DNA of 64,000 bases from contig NZ_PNCI01000076.1 of NCBI RefSeq assembly GCF_005887095.1, positions 1-64,000 on the forward strand, given 5' to 3'. This document shows, piece by piece, positions 52,365 to 61,073 of this stretch; the stretch's first letter is position 1, and each line of letters begins with the position of its first letter. The translations under genes were made by a program, and so were the position numbers. This stretch comes from Pseudoalteromonas rubra (GTDB lineage Bacteria > Pseudomonadota > Gammaproteobacteria > Enterobacterales > Alteromonadaceae). Under the pieces are notes generated by a model, which was not told the DNA's origin, searched no databases, and saw nothing but the letters and a program-made list of their open reading frames with translations.

Positions 52365-54056
52365 TTAGTCGGGCTGCGATGTCGTCTCAGTGTCTTTTTG
52401 TAACTTGAGTTTACTGACCACAGACCAGGCTTCAAGCATGACCAATACACTGACAACAAGTACCACAATATCGAGGCCAACCAATAGCCAGTTACCCTGT
52501 TCATAGTATTCACCCAGCTTGATCACCCCGGCGAAGAAAGCCATCAGAATCACAAAAGTCATGGGGATCAGAGTAAACTTGGCAGGGCGACCCAGTTTAA
52601 TCAGATACACAGAAATTACCAGTAAGGTCAGACTTGCGAGGATCTGGTTGGTGGAGCCAAACAGTGGCCAGATAATCATACCGCCGCTACCCGATGCCCC
52701 ACCAGCACCAAATGCCAGCAACAAGCAACATCCGACAGCAACCAAAGTTGCAAGTACGCCATTTTTCAGTGCATTCAGTTGGTAGATCTCTCCCCATTCC
52801 TGAATAATATAACGCTGTAGGCGTACACCCGAGTCCATCGTGGTACCCGCAAATAACACCACCATCACCGCCAGCAGGGTCGAGGCGATTTCCACCGATA
52901 GTCCCCAGCCATTGCTGATCAGATTCGCGCCCCCCTGAATAAAGGCGCCCACACTACCAGCGCCAAGATGACTGTATATTTCATGCCACTCTTCAGGCGA
53001 TACCGCCAGCATTACACCACTTACGGCCACCAAAGTGATCAGAGCCAGCGACCCCTCACCCACAGCGCCCAGATAACCAACAAAACGGCCATCCGTCTCT
53101 TTGTCTAGCTGTTTGGAACTGGTGCCAGAGGATACAATTCCATGAAATCCGGATACGGCTCCACAAGCGATAGTGACAAACAACAAAGGAATAATACTCG
53201 GTGTATCTACTGCCGTCTGAGTATTAAATGCCGGCGCCGTAATATCAGGCATCACCACAAATACCGCACCATACAACAGTACCAGACCGACCAGCAGTTG
53301 CATGCCATTAATGAAGTCTCTCGGCTGCAGCAACATCCAGACAGGTAATAAAGATGCAACGGCGGCATAAATAAACAAGATAATGATCCAGTTTGCTTTG
53401 TCGGCCAGACCAAACAACTCACTGGGCAGTGCCAGCGGCATACCCGACCCCACATAAATACTGGCATACAAGATGGCTACCCCGATCACACACAAGGGCA
53501 CCAACGGCACCTGGCGTTTGAGCAACTGGCCAATGACCAGTGCAACCAGAATCGCAGCCCACGCGGGGAATACGGCACTGGGGTTGGCTACAAAAGAGTT
53601 GGCAATCACCACCCCGAATACCGCATTGACCATCAACAGGACCAAAAAGACCACAATCATAAATAATGACCGGGTGCGCTTTCCTATCACAGTTTCAGAC
53701 AGGGCACCCATAGACTTGCCCTTGTGACGGGCACTGGCCCAAAGGGCACCCATATCGTGCACACCAGCAAAAAAGATGGTGCCAAACACCACCCACAAAA
53801 CGGCTGGCACCCAGCCCCAATATACTGCTATGGCTGGGCCAACAATAGGCGCCGCCCCGGCTACAGATGTGAAGTGATGTCCCCAGAGTACGACTTTGTT
53901 GGTTGGCACATAGTCTACTCCGTCGTTTAATTCATGCGCCGGTGTCACGAACTTATCGTCCATTTTAAATATTTTTTCGGCGATGAACTTTGAATAGACA
54001 AACCAGCCAAACAGCATACCCAGTATGCCAAACAGCACGATCATGATTGACTGCAT
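52365..54056 (-). CDS. cstA: CstA-type carbon starvation / pyruvate or peptide transporter
   Basis: The 563-residue protein has about 16 transmembrane helices and the family's signatures VLWGHHFTSVAGAAPIVGPAIAV, FAGVHDMGALWASARHKGKSMG and GAVSGFHGIVSSGTSSKQL. CstA-family proteins take up peptides or pyruvate in E. coli. It is shorter than E. coli CstA (about 700 residues), mostly at the C-terminus, a form common in marine bacteria. An AGGGGGA Shine-Dalgarno 5 bp before the ATG and an AGGA nearby are possible CsrA sites. Confidence 0.92.
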   Translation of the reverse strand: MQSIMIVLFGILGMLFGWFVYSKFIAEKIFKMDDKFVTPAHELNDGVDYVPTNKVVLWGHHFTSVAGAAPIVGPAIAVYWGWVPAVLWVVFGTIFFAGVHDMGALWASARHKGKSMGALSETVIGKRTRSLFMIVVFLVLLMVNAVFGVVIANSFVANPSAVFPAWAAILVALVIGQLLKRQVPLVPLCVIGVAILYASIYVGSGMPLALPSELFGLADKANWIIILFIYAAVASLLPVWMLLQPRDFINGMQLLVGLVLLYGAVFVVMPDITAPAFNTQTAVDTPSIIPLLFVTIACGAVSGFHGIVSSGTSSKQLDKETDGRFVGYLGAVGEGSLALITLVAVSGVMLAVSPEEWHEIYSHLGAGSVGAFIQGGANLISNGWGLSVEIASTLLAVMVVLFAGTTMDSGVRLQRYIIQEWGEIYQLNALKNGVLATLVAVGCCLLLAFGAGGASGSGGMIIWPLFGSTNQILASLTLLVISVYLIKLGRPAKFTLIPMTFVILMAFFAGVIKLGEYYEQGNWLLVGLDIVVLVVSVLVMLEAWSVVSKLKLQKDTETTSQPD

Positions 54057-54082
54057 TGTATTCCCCCTGTTGTTGTCCTGTT
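54057..54082 (-). promoter_or_regulatory. cstA leader with possible CsrA-binding sites
   Basis: On the minus strand the leader reads CAGGAC, then 7 bases, then CAGGGGGA, which is the Shine-Dalgarno 5 bp before the cstA ATG. Two GGA elements so close to the ribosome site resemble CsrA repression sites. E. coli cstA is a known CsrA target, but here the function is inferred. Confidence 0.35.
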
Positions 54083-54162
54083 GTTGTTATTTATAGTCTC
54101 TTTATATATGTTCGTTATTGCTCAGCACACAACCCGCTCAGCCATGCCGCAGACAAAAGTCA

Positions 54163-54294
54163 CTAAAGCACAGTTATACCAATTTGTTTAATTAAGTGTT
54201 CTATTTTGAGGCGAGAAAATATCGTCGATAACACCGCAAAAACTTCGCTATTCAGTTGTTCTAAATGAGAAATTTTTAACACCGTTACCGGCAT
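54163..54294 (-). CDS. Small ORF of 43 codons inside a palindromic element
   Basis: The ATG at 54294 is preceded by AAAGGAG with a good 6-bp spacing, and the frame runs through to a TAG at 54163, giving a 43-residue peptide rich in L, I, V and S (MPVTVLKISHLEQLNSEVFA at the start). The frame continues through the left end of the surrounding inverted-repeat element. I do not recognise the peptide. It may be a chance frame in a mobile repeat, although the strong ribosome site is notable. Confidence 0.35.
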   Translation of the reverse strand: MPVTVLKISHLEQLNSEVFAVLSTIFSRLKIEHLIKQIGITVL

Positions 54295-54339
54295 ATTTGC
54301 TCCTTTAAATTGAACAGGTATTAAGTGAAATTGGTATTA
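54174..54339. mobile_element. MITE-like palindromic element (non-autonomous)
   Basis: The 166-bp segment is bounded by inverted ends: TTATACCAATTT at 54174 and AAATTGGTATTA at 54328-54339 (perfect apart from the last two bases). The inner parts are partly related (AATTAAGTG against TTAAGTGAAA). The interior lacks a transposase and has lower GC than its surroundings. It lies in a 430-bp region without a gene between cstA and dinB. The remaining part (54340-54489) shows no feature. Confidence 0.55.
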
Positions 54340-54489
54340 TTATCGTCTCACCTCAGGTTTAGCCTTGCCAGTGCGATTAAACATATCTGGTAACGGGCCA
54401 TAACCCTCACAACGGTGTTACTGCTAAATCGGTTTGCTAATACCCTAGCACACAGGCGTATAATCACAGAGTAGTGACGCAGTTATCTT

Positions 54490-55560
54490 TTAGTCTAAGG
54501 TCGGAACGTCAAACAGGCCTAACTGGGCCTGGCCGGATGAACTCTCACCTAGACCCAACTGAATGCCGATCAGCCGTACCGGTTTACTGCCAAAGCGTTC
54601 TACAGCCTGCTCCAGCAAGGTGAATAGCACACTCTCATCAATCTCATGATACTGGCATTCTTTGGTGGTTTGCGAAAAGTCATAAAACTTTACTTTAACG
54701 CCCAGCTTATTGAAGGTTCTCGCCCCGCGGTAGGGCTCAGAACGCCTTTGTAGTTCAGGTAACAACCGCCGACGAAGAATCTCTTTGAGCGCATCCAGGC
54801 TTTGAATGTCTTTTTCAAACGTGGTCTCAACCCCTACTGATTTACGAACACGCTCAGTTTCTACTTTGCGCTCATCTATGCCCTGACAACGCCGCCACAG
54901 TACATCACCAAATTTACCGAAGCGATCCGTCATCTGTGCGCGACTCATGGCTTTAACATCCCGGCCATATTGCAGCCCCACAGCCAGCAGTTTTTCATGG
55001 GTGACTTTACCCACACCCGGGATTTTTTTCAGTGGCAGTGTATCGATAAACGCAGCCACGTCATTGGGAGTGATCACATACTGGCCATTGGGTTTGTTTT
55101 CATCACTGGCAATTTTGGCCAGGAATTTAATGGGAGCAATCCCGGCAGAAGCGGTTAAGCCTGTTTCGTTAAAAATGTCACTGCGGATCTGCTGAGCAAT
55201 TAATGTGGCGCTTCCCTGATACAAAGCGCATTCCGTTACATCCAGGTAGGCTTCATCCAGGGACAATGGTTCAATCAACTCGGTATAGCGGGCAAAAATT
55301 GCTCGTATTTGCGCCGACACCGCTTTGTAAACTGACATCCGGCCAGGCACAATCACCAGCTCAGGGCACAACTGTTTGGCCTTATAGTTAGACATGGCTG
55401 AGCGCACCCCATATTGGCGGGCAATATAATTGGCTGTCGACAGCACACCACGATGGCTGTTCCCTCCAATCGCAATGGGAACATCCGCAAGCGCTGGGTT
55501 GTCTCGCATTTCTACGGCGGCATAAAAGCAGTCCATATCAACATGGATAAACTTACGCAT
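54490..55560 (-). CDS. dinB: DNA polymerase IV
   Basis: DinB is the Y-family translesion polymerase. The 356-residue protein has the catalytic acids in HVDMDCFYAAVEM near residue 7 and SLDEAYLDVT near residue 102, then the fingers/palm and the KIPGVGKVTHEKL helix-hairpin-helix. It ends with the beta-clamp motif QLGLF. The gene has a LexA-type box 11 bp upstream, so SOS induction is likely. Confidence 0.97.
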   Translation of the reverse strand: MRKFIHVDMDCFYAAVEMRDNPALADVPIAIGGNSHRGVLSTANYIARQYGVRSAMSNYKAKQLCPELVIVPGRMSVYKAVSAQIRAIFARYTELIEPLSLDEAYLDVTECALYQGSATLIAQQIRSDIFNETGLTASAGIAPIKFLAKIASDENKPNGQYVITPNDVAAFIDTLPLKKIPGVGKVTHEKLLAVGLQYGRDVKAMSRAQMTDRFGKFGDVLWRRCQGIDERKVETERVRKSVGVETTFEKDIQSLDALKEILRRRLLPELQRRSEPYRGARTFNKLGVKVKFYDFSQTTKECQYHEIDESVLFTLLEQAVERFGSKPVRLIGIQLGLGESSSGQAQLGLFDVPTLD

Positions 55561-55571
55561 GATCTCGAAGA

Positions 55572-55587
55572 CTGGTTATTTATACAG
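55572..55587. promoter_or_regulatory. LexA (SOS) box of dinB
   Basis: On the minus strand CTGTATAAATAACCAG matches the gammaproteobacterial LexA consensus CTGT-N8-ACAG with one mismatch and the correct spacing. It ends 11 bp before the dinB start codon. Confidence 0.75.
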
Positions 55588-55752
55588 TTATTATGTGCAA
55601 AGAATCTCACTATGGCAATACGATTGAATATTTTTTGTCACCACATACGATCTGTATTTTATTTGGAAATACTCTAAACTGGTCAGACAATGCCTGCGTA
55701 TCTATCGCTCACTAAGCCGATACGCCAGACCTATTCAACACAAGGAGCATTT

Positions 55753-56805
55753 ATGAAGTACAGCCGCCTGGGTCATTCCAATTTAGAGGTGTCACGTGTC
55801 TGCCTGGGCAGCATGACATGGGGTGTGCAGAACAATCAGCACGACGCCGATGAGCAAATCAACTATGCACTTGCACAGGGTATCAATTTTATCGATACCG
55901 CAGAGATGTATGCCGTTCCTCCCTCGCCAGATACCTATGGTAAAACCGAGGAAATCATCGGAGACTGGTTGCGTCGTCACCCGGAAAAACGCCAGGATAT
56001 CGTCATCGCGACCAAAATTGCGGGCTCGGGATTAGCCTGGATCCGCGGTGGTGCACCTATTTCGGCAGAGGCCATAGTGCAGGCTGTGGATGCCTCACTA
56101 AAGCGCTTACAAACCGATTACATAGATGTTTACCAGTTGCATTGGCCAAACAGGACATCCCCGCACTTTTCCAAACACTGGCCGGGGATGATCACTTTCA
56201 GTGATGTGTCTACAGAGCAGCACAAAGCAGACATGCTTGAGATCTTGAAGGCCTTAAAACAGTGCATCGATGCAGGCAAAATTCGCCACTGGGGGCTGTC
56301 TAACGACACACCATGGGGGGTCAACGTTTACCTGCAGTTGGCACAACAGCACCAACTACCACGGCCCGTTTCCATTCAAAACGAATTCAACCTGCTACAT
56401 GCCAAAGACTGGCCATATATTATTGAGAATTGCGTGCATGAAGACATTGCATATCTGCCCTGGTCACCCATTGCAGGCGGTGCATTGTCAGGCAAGTATC
56501 TGGGCGGCGCAAGACCGGAAGGCTCACGTTGGACCTTGATCCAGCGCAATGGCCTCTTCCGTGATACCCAGTTTGCCCAGGAAGCCACCACCGCCTATCT
56601 GGAGATTGCCAAAGAGCATCACATTAGCGCCGCACAGCTCGCACTTGCCTGGTGTGATCAAGTCGATGGCGTCACGTCAACTATCATAGGCGCAACCACC
56701 ATGGCGCAGCTAAAAGAAAATATCAAAGCATTTGATATGACTCTGCCACCTGAGGCATTAGCTGAGATTGATACGGTACTTAAAACTTACCCGCTGCCCT
56801 ATTAA
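55753..56805 (+). CDS. tas: Tas-type aldo/keto reductase
   Basis: The 350-residue cytoplasmic protein is an NADP(H)-dependent aldo/keto reductase: start KYSRLGHSNLEVSRVCLGSMTWG, catalytic FIDTAEMYAVPP (Asp, Tyr), VYQLHWPNR and the coenzyme loop GATTMAQLKENI near the C-terminus. Length and the MKYSRLG start match the Tas/NADP(H)-dependent aldo-keto reductase subfamily. The ATG at 55753 has an AAGGAG Shine-Dalgarno. The physiological substrate is unknown. Confidence 0.9.
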   Translation: MKYSRLGHSNLEVSRVCLGSMTWGVQNNQHDADEQINYALAQGINFIDTAEMYAVPPSPDTYGKTEEIIGDWLRRHPEKRQDIVIATKIAGSGLAWIRGGAPISAEAIVQAVDASLKRLQTDYIDVYQLHWPNRTSPHFSKHWPGMITFSDVSTEQHKADMLEILKALKQCIDAGKIRHWGLSNDTPWGVNVYLQLAQQHQLPRPVSIQNEFNLLHAKDWPYIIENCVHEDIAYLPWSPIAGGALSGKYLGGARPEGSRWTLIQRNGLFRDTQFAQEATTAYLEIAKEHHISAAQLALAWCDQVDGVTSTIIGATTMAQLKENIKAFDMTLPPEALAEIDTVLKTYPLPY

Positions 56806-56823
56806 CACATACCTGAAAAAACA

Positions 56824-56853
56824 CATGCCCGGCTGAGCCAGCTGGGCATGTTT
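56824..56853 (+). terminator. Terminator after the aldo/keto reductase
   Basis: CATGCCCGGCT and AGCTGGGCATG form an 11-bp stem (one G-U pair) with a 5-base loop, followed by a short TTT. It starts 18 bp after the stop codon. Confidence 0.7.
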
Positions 56854-56900
56854 GCCTTCTCCAAACTGTGCTAAAATCGACGCTTTTTGTGGACTTAAAA

Positions 56901-57419
56901 ATGCGCGTTCTTAATCCAACCCCTGCGACGCCTTTGCCGGGCAGTTGCTTTACCCGCCCGGCAACACGAGCAATCATCACCAGTCAGTCGCGAATATTGC
57001 TACTCTATACACAAAGATATGACGACTACTCTTTGCCTGGTGGTGGTGTTGATGAAGGTGAATCTCTGACCGATGCGCTAGTACGTGAAGTCAAAGAGGA
57101 AACGGGTGCCCGTACCGTCACTAACGTGGTTCCCTTTGGTGTTTACGAAGAGTATCAACGCTGGCACAAACCGGACTATGATACTGTCCATATTATTTCT
57201 CATTGCTACGTATGTGATATTTGCGGTGAATTTGATGAGCCCGAGATGGAGCACTATGAAGTAAATAATGGTATGCAACCACGTTGGGTTGAGATTGCTC
57301 AGGCAATTGCGCACAACGAACGTGTGCTGGCCAGCAGCGATAAACAAGGACAGTCATTACTGCGTGAAACGCGACTACTGCGGATGATTGCAACTGAGCT
57401 GATGCAACTGAACTTTTAA
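56901..57419 (+). CDS. NUDIX hydrolase
   Basis: The 172-residue protein has a complete NUDIX box, GGGVDEGESLTDALVREVKEETGA, near residue 50. It hydrolyses a nucleoside diphosphate linked to another moiety; the substrate is not predictable. I chose the ATG at 56901. An in-frame GTG at 56868 would add 11 residues and lies closer to the upstream terminator, so it is an alternative start. Confidence 0.88.
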   Translation: MRVLNPTPATPLPGSCFTRPATRAIITSQSRILLLYTQRYDDYSLPGGGVDEGESLTDALVREVKEETGARTVTNVVPFGVYEEYQRWHKPDYDTVHIISHCYVCDICGEFDEPEMEHYEVNNGMQPRWVEIAQAIAHNERVLASSDKQGQSLLRETRLLRMIATELMQLNF

Positions 57420-57490
57420 CAAAGGGCAAGGTCATATCTGTGTTTTAAGTATAAACCAGAGTCATAAAAATAACACACTAAGGAAAAGTG

Positions 57491-58216
57491 ATGCGTTCGT
57501 GGGTCGTTGCAATTGTTGTGTCTGTTGCCAGCCATCTGGGCTTGCTGTGGCTACTTGCTCAGCACCGGGCATTTGTCTCCACTATCCCATCTACCAAAAG
57601 TATTAAAACGTATCTGGTGGTCGAACAACCAAAAAAAAGCACGCCAATGGTTGCTTTAGAACCAGATACTAAAGAACCTGAACCCGCTATCAGCACAAAG
57701 GAGCCTGCCGAACAATTAGTGGTACCAAAAGAGCCACCTGCTTCAGTCACTGCTGCCACTGTAAGCTCCTCTAAACCTGTCGCTGAGAATAAAGCCACAG
57801 AGACGGTGCAATCGCAGCAACAGATTGAGGCTTCGGGCAATACAAACAAAGACAAACCGTACAAGCACATCGACCCCGCACTTGGGCTGTCTCGCCTGCG
57901 TTTGCAACAGCAGCAACTCAACCAGCAAATAGCAGGAGACGCGCCCACAGGACAGCCTCAACCTCAGCGCCTGGGTGTGCCCAAATCCCACCACCTCAGA
58001 AATCAAACACTGCGCCAAGTCGAATCTCAAAACCAAATTTTTACAGAATATCGCGAAGGAGACCGGTGCTACAAAGAAGTTCAGGGCGATCCCAATAACC
58101 CGCCCCCCGAGGGGTTTGCCAAAAACTGGCTCACGATGAGCAGTACCTGTGACAAAAATGCCATCACGGATGCCTATGATGCGGCGATGGGGAAATGGTT
58201 AGACAAAAACCGCTAA
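57491..58216 (+). CDS. Membrane-anchored protein with proline/glutamate-rich linker, unknown function
   Basis: The 241-residue protein has one N-terminal transmembrane anchor (about residues 3-23), then a low-complexity region rich in P, E, K, A, T and S (about 40-115) and a Q-rich segment (QQQQLNQQ), then a C-terminal globular part with a pair of cysteines (GDRCYKEV and MSSTCDKN). The architecture resembles TonB-like periplasm-spanning proteins, but the C-terminal domain is not a TonB domain I recognise. It starts at ATG 57491, with AAGGA 7 bp before it. A periplasmic disulfide is likely. The gene stands alone. Confidence 0.7.
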   Translation: MRSWVVAIVVSVASHLGLLWLLAQHRAFVSTIPSTKSIKTYLVVEQPKKSTPMVALEPDTKEPEPAISTKEPAEQLVVPKEPPASVTAATVSSSKPVAENKATETVQSQQQIEASGNTNKDKPYKHIDPALGLSRLRLQQQQLNQQIAGDAPTGQPQPQRLGVPKSHHLRNQTLRQVESQNQIFTEYREGDRCYKEVQGDPNNPPPEGFAKNWLTMSSTCDKNAITDAYDAAMGKWLDKNR

Positions 58217-58358
58217 CCCTGATGGCACTTGTTTCGTCATTTTAGGTGGGCGAGTGCACTCAGATCAAAACAATGCCTGCTTTAACTCGCAACCTGTCCA
58301 TAAAGCGATTAATATTTAGCAGATAACCCGCCATCATTAGGCAAGTCAAGGAGTTAGT

Positions 58359-61034
58359 ATGAGCATTAAGCGGATCAACCAGTTCTTTAACCCCCGCTCG
58401 GTGGCTGTGATTGGCGCTTCCAGCAACCCAGATAGAGCAGGTAACGTCGTGATGCGCAACTTGCTGCATGGCGGCTTCAAAGGCCCCATCATGCCCGTCA
58501 CGCCAAAGTACTCAGCCGTTCAGGGGGTGCTCGCCTACCCGACGATCGCCGACTTGCCACAGGTACCCGATCTGGCTGTTATCTGTACCAATAAATCCAC
58601 TCTTATACAGGTACTGACAGACCTCGCAGAACGGGGGTGTAAAAATGTCATCATTGTCGCAGCCGGGCTTGATAGCGACCAAAAGGCACGATTACAGACA
58701 CTGGCAAGAAAAAAACAGATCACCCTGCTCGGCTCTAACAGCCTTGGGATGCTGGTTCCCCATCTGGGGCTGAATGCCAGCTTTTCTCACACCACTGCTG
58801 ATGCAGGTAAACTGGCCTTTATTTCCCAATCTGCTGCGGTGTGCTCAACCATACTGGACTGGGCAAAAAGCAAACACATCGGGTTTTCTTATTTTATCTC
58901 TTTGGGCGACAGTCTGGATATTGATTTTGACGAATTGCTCGATTTGTTTGGGCGGGACGCAAAAACCAAAGCCATCTTACTCTACATAGACAACATCAAA
59001 GATGTCCGTCGCTTTATCTCTGCTGCACGGGCTGCAGCCTTCAGTAAACCCGTGATCGCAATCAAGACTGGCCGTACTCAGGCAGGTGCGCAAGCTGCAA
59101 TGATCCATACTGGCGGGTCAACCTCGGACGACGCGGTGTACGACGCGATGTTTCAGCGCGCGGGCATGCTCAGGGTCACCGATCTGAGGGAGTTGTTTGC
59201 CGCTACGCAAACTTTGGCGCTGCACCCTAAACTGTTGCAAATCGAGCATCTGACCATTCTCACCAACGGTGGCGGCCCGGGTATCATGGCTGTGGATACC
59301 TTATTACAACGCAGTGGCAAGCTCGCGGAACTCAGTGACAAAACCATCGCGGCACTCAATGCCGTGATCCCTCAGTCCAACCACACCGCGAATCCCATTG
59401 ATATTTTCGGTGATTCGGCTCCGCACCGCTACAAGCAGGCACTGGAAATTTTACTCAAGGCTGATGAGGTTAAAAACCTTTTGATCATCCACACACCGTC
59501 AGCGCTTGCCCCCAGTGAAGCTTACGCAGAGATCATTGCCCAAACCCTGGGCACCTTGCCTAAAATGGCCCGTCCTTTTGTCATGACCAACTTTATGGGA
59601 GAAGAAGCGGCGTATGAAGCCCGTGACGTCTGTGTCCGACACGGTATCCCAACCTACCGCACACCGGAAGGGGCGGTCGGTGCGTTTATGCACTTAATCA
59701 GCTATCGTCGCAACCAAAAGCACCTCACTCAGACACCGGAATCTGTCAGCCAGGATGAACTGATCAACAGCACCCATGCCAAAGCACAGATAGATGCCTT
59801 CCTGAAACAAGATCTCACTCAGCTCTCCACTCATCAGGCCGGTAAAATCCTCTGCCATTACGGGATGGAGTGCATAGATACAGACATTGCGTTAACACCC
59901 AGTGAAGCAAAAGAACAAGCACAAATACTCGGCTTCCCGGTTGCACTCAAGCTAATTAGTCCCAGCATCCCATCTAAATCTGAAGTAGGTGGCGTGGTCC
60001 TGAACCTCAATGATGCAGATGAGGTAGAACAAAGTGCATTTGCGATTCTACTACGTATCAAGCAAGCCTATCCAGATGCCATCATCGAAGGTTTCTCGTT
60101 GCAAAAAATGGCGCCCCGGGCTGGCAGTCAGGAGCTGCGCATCGCCGTCAAAACCGAACCGGATGTCGGCCCCGTTATTTTGCTGGGCGAAGCGGGTACC
60201 GGATTCAATTTTAATCAGGCTGCCGTCGCTCTGCCCCCACTGAATATGAACCTGGCCAAATATTTGATAGCCGCGGCCTATGACAAAGGCGTGTTAAAAG
60301 AGCGCCTGTTACCAGAGAAAGTCGACAAATATCGTCTCTGTGCCCTACTTACCCGCGTCTCACAGCTGGTCATTGATCAGCCGGATATCCAGGCTGTGGA
60401 ACTCAACCCAATCCTGGCAACGGACGGACACTTTTTAATTCTGGATGCCAACATTGATTTGCAACGATATGAGCCACTTCCCGGACGCAAACGACTGGCT
60501 ATCAAACCTTATCCCAAAGAGTGGGAGCGCTCGGTTATTCTAAAGAACGGGGTTGAAGCACAGCTAAGGCCTATCCGCCCGGAAGACGAACGTAACCACC
60601 AAGAGTTCGATCAATCCCTCAGTAAAGAAGACAGATATCGTCGATTTTTTGGTGAGCTTCCTCAGTTTACCCACGAACAATTGGCTAAAATGACACAGAT
60701 AGATTATGACCGTGAAATGGCGTTTATCATTACCGAGCCATACAAAAGTGCCCAGCGCACTCTGGGCGTTTCCCGGGTGCTCATGGACCCAGACAACTTA
60801 CTTGCAGAGTTTGCTGTAGTGGTGCGCTCCGATTGCCAGGGCCTTGGCCTGGGTAAGTTACTGATGGAAGCTGCTATCGCCTATTGCAAGCGTCAACGGG
60901 TGGGATGTATTGAAGGGATCACTCTACCGGAAAATACCGGTATGATCGGACTGGCTAAAAAGCTGGGATTCGCTGTCAGCCGGGATTTTGAAGAAGGGAC
61001 CGTGATTATGAAAATGCCACTGACAGTTCAGTAA
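58359..61034 (+). CDS. patZ: PatZ/Pka-type protein lysine acetyltransferase (acyl-CoA synthetase-like + GNAT)
   Basis: The 891-residue protein joins an NDP-forming acyl-CoA synthetase-like part (about 1-700) with a C-terminal GNAT domain (about 720-891). The first shows SVAVIGASSNPDRAGNVV (CoA-binding Rossmann), GRTQAGAQAAMIHTGG and an ATP-grasp region; the second has the acetyl-CoA loop VVRSDCQGLGLGKLLMEA. This is the layout of E. coli PatZ/YfiQ (886 residues), which acetylates acetyl-CoA synthetase and other proteins. The symbol rests on architecture and length. It stands alone with a 140-bp upstream region. Confidence 0.9.
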   Translation: MSIKRINQFFNPRSVAVIGASSNPDRAGNVVMRNLLHGGFKGPIMPVTPKYSAVQGVLAYPTIADLPQVPDLAVICTNKSTLIQVLTDLAERGCKNVIIVAAGLDSDQKARLQTLARKKQITLLGSNSLGMLVPHLGLNASFSHTTADAGKLAFISQSAAVCSTILDWAKSKHIGFSYFISLGDSLDIDFDELLDLFGRDAKTKAILLYIDNIKDVRRFISAARAAAFSKPVIAIKTGRTQAGAQAAMIHTGGSTSDDAVYDAMFQRAGMLRVTDLRELFAATQTLALHPKLLQIEHLTILTNGGGPGIMAVDTLLQRSGKLAELSDKTIAALNAVIPQSNHTANPIDIFGDSAPHRYKQALEILLKADEVKNLLIIHTPSALAPSEAYAEIIAQTLGTLPKMARPFVMTNFMGEEAAYEARDVCVRHGIPTYRTPEGAVGAFMHLISYRRNQKHLTQTPESVSQDELINSTHAKAQIDAFLKQDLTQLSTHQAGKILCHYGMECIDTDIALTPSEAKEQAQILGFPVALKLISPSIPSKSEVGGVVLNLNDADEVEQSAFAILLRIKQAYPDAIIEGFSLQKMAPRAGSQELRIAVKTEPDVGPVILLGEAGTGFNFNQAAVALPPLNMNLAKYLIAAAYDKGVLKERLLPEKVDKYRLCALLTRVSQLVIDQPDIQAVELNPILATDGHFLILDANIDLQRYEPLPGRKRLAIKPYPKEWERSVILKNGVEAQLRPIRPEDERNHQEFDQSLSKEDRYRRFFGELPQFTHEQLAKMTQIDYDREMAFIITEPYKSAQRTLGVSRVLMDPDNLLAEFAVVVRSDCQGLGLGKLLMEAAIAYCKRQRVGCIEGITLPENTGMIGLAKKLGFAVSRDFEEGTVIMKMPLTVQ

Positions 61035-61073
61035 CACCAGACAACCTATTACCACAAGGTGAACAATACATTT

